NCBI RefSeq assembly: GCF_014645815.1
Contig: NZ_BMML01000007.1
Location: 458,359-522,358 of the forward strand
Reading direction: 5' to 3'
Length of the DNA: 64,000 nucleotides
Source of the DNA: Streptomyces fuscichromogenes
GTDB lineage: Bacteria; Actinomycetota; Actinomycetes; Streptomycetales; Streptomycetaceae
Shown here piece by piece: positions 24,557-32,956 of this stretch. The notes below the pieces were generated by a model. That model had not been told where the DNA came from and made no database searches. It was given only the letters and a program-made list of their open reading frames with translations. Every line of letters begins with the position of its first letter. Within the stretch, counting starts at the first letter, position 1. The translations under genes were made by a program, and so were the position numbers.

Positions 24557-25714
24557 CTAGGTCCGGGCGGAGCCGTGGCCGAGGACGCCGTGGTGGTGAC
24601 GGCGGTGCACGGTGGGGGTGCGGTGCAGGGCGATCAGGGCCGCGTCGTCGCCCAGGTGGCCGCCGGCGTGGAACAGCAGATCGCGCCGGACGTGGTGGAT
24701 CAGCGCCTCGGGAGACGCGTCGGTCCACTGCGCCACCCGGTTCGTCAGCGGATAGAAGCGGCGCCGGACGTCCCGCGCCTCGACGACCCCGTCGGTGTAC
24801 AGCAGCAGGGTGTCGCCGGGCTCGAAGGAGAACACGTCCACCGTGTGCTCGGTGGCCGGGGTGCAGTGCACGCCCAGCGGCGGCGACGGATGCAGGCTCG
24901 GGACGGTGACCGCGTGGCCGGGGCTCAGCAGCAGCGGCGGCGGATGGCCGCAGCTGGTCATCCGGGTCACCGGGTCCAGGTCCGGGATCTCGATCAGCAG
25001 CGCGGTCGCGAACCGTTCGCCCGCCTCCTCCGGCGAGTCCCGGTCCGCCGCGTACCGGCTCACGCTCTGCTCCAGGACGACCGCCAGCTCCGGCAGGGTG
25101 ATGTCCCGGTGGGCCGTCTCCCGGAAGGCCCCGAGGAGCAGCGCCGCCTCGCCGATCGCGGCCAGCCCCTTGCCCCGGACATCACCGATCAACACCCTGA
25201 CCTGGCCCTCGGAGCGGGTGACCGCGTACAGGTCGCCGCCGATCTGCGCCTCGTCCTCGGCGGCCAGGTACAGCGAGGCGATCCGCAGCGGGCCGATCTG
25301 CTCGGGCAGCGGCCACATCAGCACGTGCTGCGCGGCCTCGGCGACCGAGCGGACCTGGGCCAGCTGGGCACGGCGCCGCTCCCGGACCGAGCTGTAGACC
25401 ACCACGATCACCGAGAGCATCGTCAGGGTGACGATCTGCACGATGTGGTTCGCGCTGACCAGCCCGCCGTGGAACACGGCGATCACCACCTGGGCGGCCA
25501 CCGCCAGCGCGCCCACCAGCGCGGTCGTACGGGGCCCGGCGAACGACGGGGTGAGCGCGGGCGCGATGACCAGGGTGGGACCCAGGTGGACGTCGGGGGG
25601 CGACCGGATGGCCGCCACCGTGATCACCACGATGAGCAGCACCGGGAGCAGCAGCAGGATGTGTGACGACTGCCACGACTGCCGCAGCCCCGCGACGTTC
25701 CACCGGCTCCCCAT
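24557..25714 (-). CDS. Membrane SpoIIE/PP2C serine phosphatase
   Basis: A 385-residue protein starting at ATG 25714 (MGSRWNVAGLRQ). Residues about 18-110 hold three or four membrane helices. The C-terminal PP2C domain (about 135-365) has EAQIGGDLYA, VLIGDVRGKG, LYTDGVVEAR and HLGDDAALI. The GGDWYD of most relatives is GGDLYA here, so one of the usual residues near the metal site is changed, although the first Asp is kept. The target is unknown. It is the second of three such phosphatases in the window. Confidence 0.9.
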   Translation of the reverse strand: MGSRWNVAGLRQSWQSSHILLLLPVLLIVVITVAAIRSPPDVHLGPTLVIAPALTPSFAGPRTTALVGALAVAAQVVIAVFHGGLVSANHIVQIVTLTMLSVIVVVYSSVRERRRAQLAQVRSVAEAAQHVLMWPLPEQIGPLRIASLYLAAEDEAQIGGDLYAVTRSEGQVRVLIGDVRGKGLAAIGEAALLLGAFRETAHRDITLPELAVVLEQSVSRYAADRDSPEEAGERFATALLIEIPDLDPVTRMTSCGHPPPLLLSPGHAVTVPSLHPSPPLGVHCTPATEHTVDVFSFEPGDTLLLYTDGVVEARDVRRRFYPLTNRVAQWTDASPEALIHHVRRDLLFHAGGHLGDDAALIALHRTPTVHRRHHHGVLGHGSART

Positions 25715-25764
25715 GCCTACCAGCGTGCGGCACCGGCCCCCGCCCGGCCACCGCGAGCGGGACC

Positions 25765-26754
25765 CTAGAGATCCACCGACCGCATCCCGGCCTCGTCGTA
25801 GCGCGCACCGGCCGCCCGGGGCACCTCGGCCTCGATCCGGGCCAGGTCCTCCTTGGTCAGCTCCACGTCGACCGCTTCCGCGTTCTGCTCCAGGTAGCTG
25901 CGGCGCTTGGTGCCCGGGATCGGGACGATGCCGTCGCCCTGCGCCAGCACCCAGGCGAGGGCCAGCTGCGCCGGGGTCACGTCCTTCTCCGCGGCGATCT
26001 CCCGCACCTTGGCGGCCAGCCGCAGGTTCGGCTCCAGGTTGTCGCCGGTGAAGCGGGGACCCGTGCGCCGCCAGTCGCCCGCGTCGAGGTCGTCGGGGGA
26101 GGAGAACCGGCCGGCCAGGAAGCCGCGGCCCAGCGGCGAGTACGGGACGAACCCGATGCCCAGCTCCCGGCAGGTGGGCAGCACCCCGTCCTCGGGGTCG
26201 CGCGACCACAGCGAGTACTCGCTCTGCACGGCCGTGACCGGATGGACCGCGTGGGCCCGCCGGATCGTCTCGGGACCGGCCTCGCTCAGCCCGATGTGCC
26301 GCACCTTGCCCTCGGCCACCAGCTCGGCCAGCGCGCCCACGGTCTCCTCGATCGGCACGTTCGGGTCGACGCGGTGCTGGTAGTACAGGTCGATGTAGTC
26401 GGTGCCCAGGCGCTGCAGCGAGCCGTGGACCGAGCTGCGGACGTGCGCGGCCGAGCCGTCCTGCGGGCCGATGGTGCTCATGTCGCCGGGCACGGCGTCG
26501 TCCATGCGGTAGTTGAACTTCGTGGCGATGACGTACTCGTCCCGGTGCCCCCGGATCGCCTCGCCGATGAGCGACTCGTTGGTGAGCGGCCCGTAGAGCT
26601 GCGCGGTGTCCAGGAAGGTGATCCCGAGCTCCAGCGCGCGGTGGATGGTCTGCACGCCCTCGTCCTGGTCGGTGGTGCCGTAGAAGGCGGACATGCCCAT
26701 GCAGCCGAGGCCGATGGCGGAGACCGACAGATCTCGAAGATTGCGCTGTTGCAT
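25765..26754 (-). CDS. Aldo/keto reductase
   Basis: A 329-residue cytosolic NADPH-dependent oxidoreductase with the full catalytic set: Asp and Tyr in FLDTAQLYGPLTNE, Lys in YVIATKF and His in LYYQHRVDPN. The cofactor motif IPIPGTKR (read as VPIPGTKRRSYLEQN) is near the C-terminus. It belongs to the YajO/AKR13-like group; substrates are broad carbonyls. It is divergent from the LysR gene across 80 bp that hold an inverted repeat, so LysR control is likely. Confidence 0.94.
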   Translation of the reverse strand: MQQRNLRDLSVSAIGLGCMGMSAFYGTTDQDEGVQTIHRALELGITFLDTAQLYGPLTNESLIGEAIRGHRDEYVIATKFNYRMDDAVPGDMSTIGPQDGSAAHVRSSVHGSLQRLGTDYIDLYYQHRVDPNVPIEETVGALAELVAEGKVRHIGLSEAGPETIRRAHAVHPVTAVQSEYSLWSRDPEDGVLPTCRELGIGFVPYSPLGRGFLAGRFSSPDDLDAGDWRRTGPRFTGDNLEPNLRLAAKVREIAAEKDVTPAQLALAWVLAQGDGIVPIPGTKRRSYLEQNAEAVDVELTKEDLARIEAEVPRAAGARYDEAGMRSVDL

Positions 26755-26799
26755 TGACTCCCAGCCTTTCCCGCTGACTTGTTCTTCTCAGGACGCTAC

Positions 26800-26821
26800 G
26801 ACTTCAAGAGCACTCGAAGTC
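26800..26821. promoter_or_regulatory. Inverted repeat in AKR/lysR divergent promoter
   Basis: GACTTC (26800-26805) and GAAGTC (26816-26821) with a 10-base spacer, in the 80-bp gap. The layout suits a LysR-family site acting on both promoters. Confidence 0.5.
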
Positions 26822-26834
26822 AAACGGAGGCCGC

Positions 26835-27770
26835 ATGCTGCTGCGCCAGCTCGAATACCTCGTCGCGCTCGCCCGGGAGCGGCACTTCGGCCGGGCGGCC
26901 GCCGCCTGCCATGTCTCGCAGCCCTCGCTGTCCGCCGCGATCCGGCGGCTCGAACACGAACTCGGCGTGCCCGTCGTGCGCCGGGGCCGCCGCTACGAGG
27001 GCCTGACCCCCGAGGGCGAGGTCGTCCTGGCGTGGGCGCACCGCATCCTCGCCGAGGGCGACGCGCTCCGCCAGGAGCTGTCGGCCCTGCGGGACGGCCT
27101 CACCGGCACCCTGCGCCTCGGCGTCGTCCCCACCGCCGTCCCCGTCGCCTCGCTGCTCACCGGCCCGTTCTGCGACCGGCATCCGCACGCCCGGGTGGCC
27201 ATGGAGTCCCTGTCGTCCGCCGACATCAGGCGCGGCCTCGCCGGGTTCGAGCTCGACGCGGCCATGACCTACCTGGACGACGACGAACTGCGCCAGGTCC
27301 GCCGCTTCCCGCTCTACGAGGAGCGCTACGTGCTGCTCACCCCGGTCGACGGCGCCCTCGGCGAGGCGGTCACGGCCACCTGGTCCGAGGCCGCCGCGCT
27401 CCCGCTGTGCCTGCTCGGGCGCCGGATGCGCAACCGGCGGATCATCGACGAGTGCTTCGCCGCGGACGGCGCGGCACCCGTCCCGGCGATCGAGTCCGAC
27501 AGCGTGGCCGGGCTGTACGCCCACCTCCCCGGCGGCCGCTGGTCCAGCGTGATCTCGCACGCCTGGCTGCACATGTTCGGTGTACCGGAGGGCATGCGCG
27601 TGGTCCCGCTGGAGGGCCCCGCCCACGGACCGCGGGTCGGACTCGTCGTCGCCCGCAGCGAGCCCCAGTCCGTGCTCGCCCGTGCCCTGGTGAAGGTCGC
27701 CCGGGAGGCCGGTCTCCGGGACGCCCTCGACAGCCGGCTGCACGCCGTCCTGGACGGCCGCGGCCGGTGA
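26835..27770 (+). CDS. LysR-family transcriptional regulator
   Basis: A 311-residue protein with an N-terminal winged helix (residues 1-60, LEYLVALARERHFGRAAAAC, QPSLSAAIRRLEHELG) and a periplasmic-binding-protein-like effector domain (about 90-300). ATG 26835 has GGAGG seven bases upstream. It lies between a divergent aldo/keto reductase and a downstream formate dehydrogenase, and inverted repeats flank it on both sides, which suggests it controls both. Confidence 0.95.
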   Translation: MLLRQLEYLVALARERHFGRAAAACHVSQPSLSAAIRRLEHELGVPVVRRGRRYEGLTPEGEVVLAWAHRILAEGDALRQELSALRDGLTGTLRLGVVPTAVPVASLLTGPFCDRHPHARVAMESLSSADIRRGLAGFELDAAMTYLDDDELRQVRRFPLYEERYVLLTPVDGALGEAVTATWSEAAALPLCLLGRRMRNRRIIDECFAADGAAPVPAIESDSVAGLYAHLPGGRWSSVISHAWLHMFGVPEGMRVVPLEGPAHGPRVGLVVARSEPQSVLARALVKVAREAGLRDALDSRLHAVLDGRGR

Positions 27771-27811
27771 TAGAAGCGGGCTATCACGGCATAGCAACGT
27801 TCGTTTTGACC
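27768..27811 (+). promoter_or_regulatory. Inverted repeats and TTGACC in the formate dehydrogenase promoter
   Basis: TGATAG (27768-27773) and CTATCA (27781-27786) form a perfect 6-bp repeat with a 7-base spacer; CTAT and ATAG (27781-27794) overlap it as a second repeat. TTGACC at 27806-27811 could be a -35 element. A LysR-type activator site is likely. Confidence 0.45.
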
Positions 27812-27875
27812 TGCACAGTTGGCCCCGAGGATCGTGAAAGGCGCCCATCCGCAACGGAGTTGAGGAGCCGCCGCC

Positions 27876-29039
27876 ATGGCCAAGGTGCTCTGCGTCCTGT
27901 ACGACGACCCGACCGACGGATACCCGAAGAGCTACGCCCGCGACGGCATCCCCGTCATCGACCACTACCCGGGCGGCCAGACCGCCCCGCCCCCCGAGGC
28001 CGTCGACTTCACCCCCGGCCACCTGCTGGGCAGCGTCTCGGGCGAACTCGGCCTGCGCTCCTTCCTGGAGAAGGCCGGCCACACCCTCGTCGTCACCAGC
28101 GACAAGGACGGCGCGGGCTCGGTCTTCGACCGTGAACTCGTCGACGCGGACGTCGTCATCTCGCAGCCGTTCTGGCCTGCCTACCTCACCCCGGAGCGCA
28201 TCGCCGCCGCGCGGAACCTCAAGCTGGCCGTCACCGCCGGCATCGGCTCCGACCACGTCGACCTCGACGCCGCGATCGCGCACGGGGTGACGGTCGCCGA
28301 GGTGACGTACTGCAACAGCATCAGCGTCGCCGAGCACGTGGTGATGATGATCCTCGGGCTGGTCCGCAACTACCTGCCCTCGCACCAGGTGGTGCTCGAC
28401 GGCGGCTGGAACATCGCCGACTGCGTGAGCCGGTCCTACGACCTGGAGGGCATGCACGTCGGAACCGTCGCCGCCGGCCGGATCGGCCTCGCGGTGCTGC
28501 GCCGGCTCGCGCCCTTCGACGTCACGCTGCACTACACCGACCGCACCCGGCTGCCCGAGTCCGTCGAGCGGGAGCTGAACCTGACCTTCCACGAGAGCGC
28601 GGCGGCCATGGTCCCGCACTGCGACGTCGTCACGATCAACGCGCCCCTGCACCCGCAGACCGAGGGCCTGTTCGGCGACGAGCTGATCGGCACGATGAAG
28701 CGCGGCGCGTACCTCATCAACACCGCGCGGGCCCGGATCGCCGACCGGGACGCCGTCGACCGGTCGCTGCGCAGCGGGCAGCTGGCCGGATACGCGGGCG
28801 ACGTGTGGTTCCCGCAGCCCGCCCCCGCGGACCACCCGTGGCGCACCATGCCGCACCACGGGATGACCCCGCACATCTCCGGCTCCACCCTCTCCGCACA
28901 GGCCCGTTACGCGGCCGGCACCCGCGAGATCCTGGAGTCCTGGCTCGCGGGCCGGCCGCTGCGCGACGAGTACCTGATCGTCGACGGCGGCAGGCTGGCC
29001 GGCACCGGAGCCAAGTCGTACTCCGTGAACACCCGTTAG
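27876..29039 (+). CDS. fdh: NAD+-dependent formate dehydrogenase
   Basis: A 387-residue D-2-hydroxyacid dehydrogenase-fold enzyme that oxidises formate to CO2 with NAD+. Family-specific features are present: PFWPAYLTPERI, AGIGSDHVDL, TYCNSISVAEHVVMMIL, the cofactor loop GTVAAGRIG (about 196-204), the active-site Arg in INTARARIADRDA and the catalytic His333 in MTPHISGSTLS. The length matches bacterial NAD-FDH. The start ATG 27876 has GAGGAG upstream. It probably serves formate or C1 detoxification and NADH supply. Its stop overlaps that of the convergent P450 gene. Confidence 0.96.
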   Translation: MAKVLCVLYDDPTDGYPKSYARDGIPVIDHYPGGQTAPPPEAVDFTPGHLLGSVSGELGLRSFLEKAGHTLVVTSDKDGAGSVFDRELVDADVVISQPFWPAYLTPERIAAARNLKLAVTAGIGSDHVDLDAAIAHGVTVAEVTYCNSISVAEHVVMMILGLVRNYLPSHQVVLDGGWNIADCVSRSYDLEGMHVGTVAAGRIGLAVLRRLAPFDVTLHYTDRTRLPESVERELNLTFHESAAAMVPHCDVVTINAPLHPQTEGLFGDELIGTMKRGAYLINTARARIADRDAVDRSLRSGQLAGYAGDVWFPQPAPADHPWRTMPHHGMTPHISGSTLSAQARYAAGTREILESWLAGRPLRDEYLIVDGGRLAGTGAKSYSVNTR

Positions 29040-30262
29040 GGGTTCAGTCGCACCGGCAGTTCGAAGAGGTCGTTCTGGGTGACCACCGGCTTGTTGCGCA
29101 GCTCGGACGCCGGTACCGCCAGGTCCAGGCCGGGGAAGCGGTCGTAGAGCGCGGGCAGCGCGACGCCCGCCTCCAGCCGGGACAGCGCCGCACCCGGGCA
29201 CACGTGCGGGCCGTGCCCGAAGGAGATGTGCCGGTTCGCCGACTCCCGGGTGACGTCGAACTCCCCGGCGCTCGGCCCGTGCGCGTTCTCGTCGCGGCCG
29301 ATCGCCGCGTACGACACGATCAGCGCGTCGCCCGCCGGGAGGACCTTGTCGCCGACCGGCACGTCCTCGGTCGCGAACCGGATCAGGACGTGCGAGGTCG
29401 GGGTGGACCAGCGCAGGGTCTCCTCGACCACCGCAGACCAGTCCACCTCGCCGGAGAGCACCTTGGCGCGCTGGTCGGGGTGGGTGGAGAGGTTGACCAC
29501 GGCGTTGACGATCAGGGAGATCGTCGTCTCGTGGCCGGCCGCCACCATCAGCTGGAGGGTGGAGACGATCTCCGCGTCGGTGAGGTGGTCGCCGTCCTCC
29601 GAGGCCAGGATCAGCGCGCTGGTCAGGTCGTCGCCGGGCTCGGCCCGCTTGGCGGCGACCGTCGCCGCCATGATCCCCGCCAGCTCGGTGAGGGTCGCGA
29701 TGACCTCGGCGGGCGGCGTCTGGGTCGAGAAGAACTTCTCGAACAGCACCTTCAGCCGGGGCAGTTCGGCCTCGTCGATGCCCATCAGGTCGGCGATGAC
29801 GTACATCGGCAGCGGGTAGGCGAAGGCCGCCTTGAGGTCGACGCTCTCCTTGTCCGCCGGGAGCCCGTCGAGCAGGTCCTGGGTGAGCTTCTGGATCCGC
29901 TCCCGCATCTGCTCCACGCGGCGCGGGGTGAGCGCCTGCGCCACCAGCGTGCGCATCCTGCGGTGGTCGGCGCCGTCCACGGTCAGCATCGAACGGCCGG
30001 GGTTGGCGAGCCCGATCAGCGGCCAGTCCGGCGCGATCTCCCCGCGCTGCCAGGCCCCCCACACGTTGATGTCCTTGACCAGACGCGGGTCGGTGAGCAG
30101 CGCCTTGGCCTCGGCATGCCGGGTGACGGCCCAGACTGGCACCCCGCCGGGCAGTTCCACGGCCGCGAGCGGACCGGCGGCGCGCAGCCGCGAACTCTCG
30201 CCGTCGAGGTCGGTGACGAAGGGGTCGAGGGCGATCCGGGCTTGTTCGGTACCGGTCGTCAT
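29036..30262 (-). CDS. Cytochrome P450, CYP154-like, last gene of the conservon
   Basis: A 408-residue soluble P450. The I helix has VAAGHETT, the K helix EETLR has an intact ExxR (Glu281, Arg284), and the heme loop FGHGPHVCPG carries Cys355. It needs a ferredoxin and reductase, neither of which is adjacent. It follows a CYP157-like P450 by 130 bp that hold tandem repeats. CYP157/CYP154 pairs downstream of cvnABCD are known from Streptomyces; the assignment to CYP154 rests on this context and overall appearance. The stop codon overlaps the convergent fdh stop. Confidence 0.93.
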   Translation of the reverse strand: MTTGTEQARIALDPFVTDLDGESSRLRAAGPLAAVELPGGVPVWAVTRHAEAKALLTDPRLVKDINVWGAWQRGEIAPDWPLIGLANPGRSMLTVDGADHRRMRTLVAQALTPRRVEQMRERIQKLTQDLLDGLPADKESVDLKAAFAYPLPMYVIADLMGIDEAELPRLKVLFEKFFSTQTPPAEVIATLTELAGIMAATVAAKRAEPGDDLTSALILASEDGDHLTDAEIVSTLQLMVAAGHETTISLIVNAVVNLSTHPDQRAKVLSGEVDWSAVVEETLRWSTPTSHVLIRFATEDVPVGDKVLPAGDALIVSYAAIGRDENAHGPSAGEFDVTRESANRHISFGHGPHVCPGAALSRLEAGVALPALYDRFPGLDLAVPASELRNKPVVTQNDLFELPVRLNP

Positions 30263-30328
30263 CGTGACGTGCCTCCCAGGGCAGGGTCGGGTAACTGCGC
30301 CATGCGGTGTGCTGCGCCTGTCTGTCGA

Positions 30329-30391
30329 TGCGGAGGTGCAGAAAGTGCGGAGGTGCAGAAAGCACCGGGGTACCGAGGTACCGGGGTACCG
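30329..30391. repeat. Two tandem repeats between the P450 genes
   Basis: TGCGGAGGTGCAGAAAG occurs twice back to back (30329-30345, 30346-30362). It is followed by three GGTACCG units at 8-bp spacing (30369, 30377, 30385), ending beside the CYP157-like stop codon. The second array can form hairpins. Confidence 0.9.
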
Positions 30392-30392
30392 A

Positions 30393-31601
30393 TCAGAGGG
30401 CGGGTACGGGCGTGAACCTGACGGGCAGTTCGCTCAGCCCGCGCAGCCACGGCGAGGGCCGCCGGGTGAGGGACCCGGCCGGGACCGCCAGGTCGATGTC
30501 CGGGAGCCGGTCGAGGACGACCTCGATACCGGTCCGGGCGACCACCTCGGCGACCTCCTGGGCGGGGAAGGGGCAGCGGTGCTCGCCGTGGCCGAAGGAG
30601 AAGTGCGCGTTGTTGCCGCCGGTCAGCGCGGAGGCGTCGATACGCACCTGCGGATCGGAGTTGGCGCCCTGGAGGCCGAGGATCAGCAGATCACCGGCGC
30701 GGATCCGCCGGCCGCCCAGCTGGGTGTCCCGCGATGCCCAGCGGCCGGCGATGTTCTGGCTGGGGGTGTCCTCCCACAGCACCTCGTTCATCGCCTCGGC
30801 GACACTGTTGCGGCCGCCGAACAGGGAGGCCGCGAACCGGTCGTCGGTGAGCATCAGGCGCAGCGAGTTGCCGATCCAGTCGGCGGTCGGCTGGTGCCCG
30901 GCCGCCATCATGACCATCAGGTCCTGGGAGATCTCCTCGTCGGTGAACCCGCTCGTGTTCTGAAGCATCCGGGACACCACGTCATGGGCCGGGTTCGCCT
31001 TGCGGTCGGCCAGCAACTGCGCCATGGACGTGGCCAGATGCATCTGTCCGGCGATCGCCCGCTCACGCCCGTCGATCATGTCGTTGAGCGCCGTGACCAG
31101 GCCGGGGCCCTCCTCGTCGGAGAAGCCGTACAGCCGGGCCAGCACCCGCACCGGCAGCAGCATGGCGTACTGACCGATCAGGTCCGCCTCGCCGCTGGTG
31201 CACAGTCCGTCGATCAGCTCGTCCGCGAACCGCTCGGCGTGGCCGCGCAGTTCGAACGGGTCGACGGCCTCCAGCGCGTCGCTGATCATCCCGGCCCGCT
31301 CGCGGTGCCGCTCGCCGACGGTGTAGAGGATCGACGGCTGCTTGCGGCCGATCATCGGCAGCAGCGGCCAGTCGTCGGGGATCATGTCCCACTGGTTCCA
31401 CAGGTCGGAGTCCCGGCTGAAGAGCACCGGGTCACCGGTCACCTGGTGCAGCTCGCGGTAGCCGACGACCAGCCAGGCGGGCACGTCCCCGTCGAGCACG
31501 ATCGGGGTGACGGCGCCGTGGTCGCGCCGCATCTCGCGGTACAGACGCGCCGGTTCGGTCTGGAACCGGGGGCCGCCGAGCGGCACGGCATCGGGGGTCA
31601 C
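30393..31601 (-). CDS. Cytochrome P450, CYP157-like, lacking ExxR
   Basis: A 402-residue P450. The heme loop FSFGHGEHRCPFP has Cys343 and the I helix has AAGHQPT. The K helix reads EVLWEDTP: Glu273 is present, but Trp276 replaces the Arg of the otherwise universal ExxR. This loss is the known mark of the CYP157 family. The start GTG 31601 overlaps the CvnD stop (GTGA), so translation is coupled to the conservon. In known conservons such P450s work downstream of the CvnD GTPase; the reaction is unknown. Confidence 0.93.
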   Translation of the reverse strand: MTPDAVPLGGPRFQTEPARLYREMRRDHGAVTPIVLDGDVPAWLVVGYRELHQVTGDPVLFSRDSDLWNQWDMIPDDWPLLPMIGRKQPSILYTVGERHRERAGMISDALEAVDPFELRGHAERFADELIDGLCTSGEADLIGQYAMLLPVRVLARLYGFSDEEGPGLVTALNDMIDGRERAIAGQMHLATSMAQLLADRKANPAHDVVSRMLQNTSGFTDEEISQDLMVMMAAGHQPTADWIGNSLRLMLTDDRFAASLFGGRNSVAEAMNEVLWEDTPSQNIAGRWASRDTQLGGRRIRAGDLLILGLQGANSDPQVRIDASALTGGNNAHFSFGHGEHRCPFPAQEVAEVVARTGIEVVLDRLPDIDLAVPAGSLTRRPSPWLRGLSELPVRFTPVPAL

Positions 31602-32224
31602 ACGAACTCCTGTCGGGGCAGGTCCGCCGGTGCGGACGGGCCGGCGTACCGGTTCTTGACGTGCTGGACGAGCGTGATCAGCACCTGCTTGCCGGACTCC
31701 CGGGAACGGGCGTCGCAGTCGAGCAGCGGGACGTTCGGGTCCAGGTCGAGGGCGTGCCGGACGTCCTCGGGCGTGTGCACGGGGCCGCCGAAGTGGTTGC
31801 AGGCCACGATGAACGGCGTACCGTGCTTCTCCAGCCGGTCGATGGCGTACCAGGAGTCGTCGATCCGCCGGGTGTCGACGAGCACGACCGCGCCGAGGGT
31901 GCCGGAGAACAGCCGGTCCCACAGGAACCAGAACCGCTCCTGGCCCGGCGCCCCGAACAGGTACAGCACATTGCGGGCGTCCAGGGTGATCCGGCCGAAG
32001 TCGAAGGCGACGGTGGTCGCGGACTTGCCGCGCACCTCCCGGATGTCGTCGACATCCGCGCCGGCCTGGGTCATCGTCTCCTCGGTGTTGAGGGGACGTA
32101 TCTCGCTGACCGAGCGGACCAGGGTGGTCTTGCCGACGCCGAAACCGCCCACGACCACGATCTTGAAACCGTTGTCGGCGGAGGCACCCAACGGGGTGCG
32201 CGCGTCAGAGGTTGCGGAGTCCAA
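31598..32224 (-). CDS. cvnD: CvnD, conservon small GTPase
   Basis: A 208-residue Ras-like/MglA-type GTPase. The P loop VVVGGFGVGKTT, the switch-region LFGAPGQERF and the base-specificity region VACNHFGG are present. The start is TTG 32224, inside the last 20 bases of cvnC. Conservon GTPases associate with the CvnA kinase-like protein at the membrane in a way likened to G-protein-coupled systems. Confidence 0.95.
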   Translation of the reverse strand: MDSATSDARTPLGASADNGFKIVVVGGFGVGKTTLVRSVSEIRPLNTEETMTQAGADVDDIREVRGKSATTVAFDFGRITLDARNVLYLFGAPGQERFWFLWDRLFSGTLGAVVLVDTRRIDDSWYAIDRLEKHGTPFIVACNHFGGPVHTPEDVRHALDLDPNVPLLDCDARSRESGKQVLITLVQHVKNRYAGPSAPADLPRQEFV

Positions 32225-32552
32225 CGAGCACCTGCTCCAGGATGTCGGGGTCGGTGATGGCGGGCCGGTGGGGATGGCGGGCGCTGACCCGGCCGGCCGC
32301 CTGTAGGTCGCCCAGCAGCACCTTGGTGATGCTCACCGGCAGTTTCAGCTCCGCGGCGATCTCCACCACCGAGGTCGGGAACTCGGCCAGGCGCAGGATC
32401 GCCGCGTGCTCCGACTGCATGCCGGGAGCCGGCGCCGACTCCGCGACGACGAGGGTGACCAGGTCGAAGGGGCTGTCGGGGCCGGAACCGGTGCGGCCGC
32501 CGGTGATGGTGTACAGGCGGTCGGGCGCGTCGTCCCTGCCGGGGCGGCTCAT
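32205..32552 (-). CDS. cvnC: CvnC, DUF742 protein of the conservon
   Basis: A 115-residue DUF742 protein with a winged-helix-like core: YTITGGRTGSG near the N-terminus, LRLAEFPTSVVEIAAEL and VLLGDLQAAGRV. The start ATG 32552 overlaps the cvnB stop (ATGA). It acts in the Cvn complex; its biochemical role is not defined. Confidence 0.95.
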   Translation of the reverse strand: MSRPGRDDAPDRLYTITGGRTGSGPDSPFDLVTLVVAESAPAPGMQSEHAAILRLAEFPTSVVEIAAELKLPVSITKVLLGDLQAAGRVSARHPHRPAITDPDILEQVLVGLRNL

Positions 32553-32956
32553 GACGTGCGGGGCTGCGCGGTCAGATGTTCGCCGAGCTGCTCGACCAGT
32601 TCGCTCATGTTGTGCCCGACCAGCCCGGGGTCGGCGTCCTCGGAGGTCACCACGGCCAGGTGGGCGCCCTCGCCGGCCTCCACGATGAACAGCACGCCAC
32701 CGTAGAACTCGGTCATCGCCGACCGCACGCCACCGCTGCCGTCGCCGAACTCGACGGACGCCCCGTGCGACAGCGACTGGATGCCGGCGGCGATCGCGGC
32801 GAGCTGGTCTGCCTGGTCGACGGAGAGCTCCGGGGTGCGGCAGAGCTTCAGCCCGTCGCGGGAGAGCACCAGGGCGTGCCGCGCGCCGGGGGTGCGCTCC
32901 AGGAGGCCTTCGATGAGCCAGGTGAGCTTGTCGTCGGCGGTGGTCCTGCCGGTCAT
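32549..32956 (-). CDS. cvnB: CvnB, roadblock/LC7 protein of the conservon
   Basis: A 135-residue roadblock/LC7 protein (LTWLIEGLLERTPGARHALV, LSRDGLKL, VEAGEGAHLAVVT). Such proteins resemble MglB and act as GTPase-activating or scaffold partners of CvnD. Its start overlaps the cvnA stop (ATGA) and its stop overlaps the cvnC start. Confidence 0.95.
   Translation of the reverse strand: MTGRTTADDKLTWLIEGLLERTPGARHALVLSRDGLKLCRTPELSVDQADQLAAIAAGIQSLSHGASVEFGDGSGGVRSAMTEFYGGVLFIVEAGEGAHLAVVTSEDADPGLVGHNMSELVEQLGEHLTAQPRTS

Noticed and set aside
26820..30365. Minus-strand open frame of 1181 codons across lysR, fdh and the P450
   Set aside because: It overlaps three well-supported genes and has no domain-like sequence.
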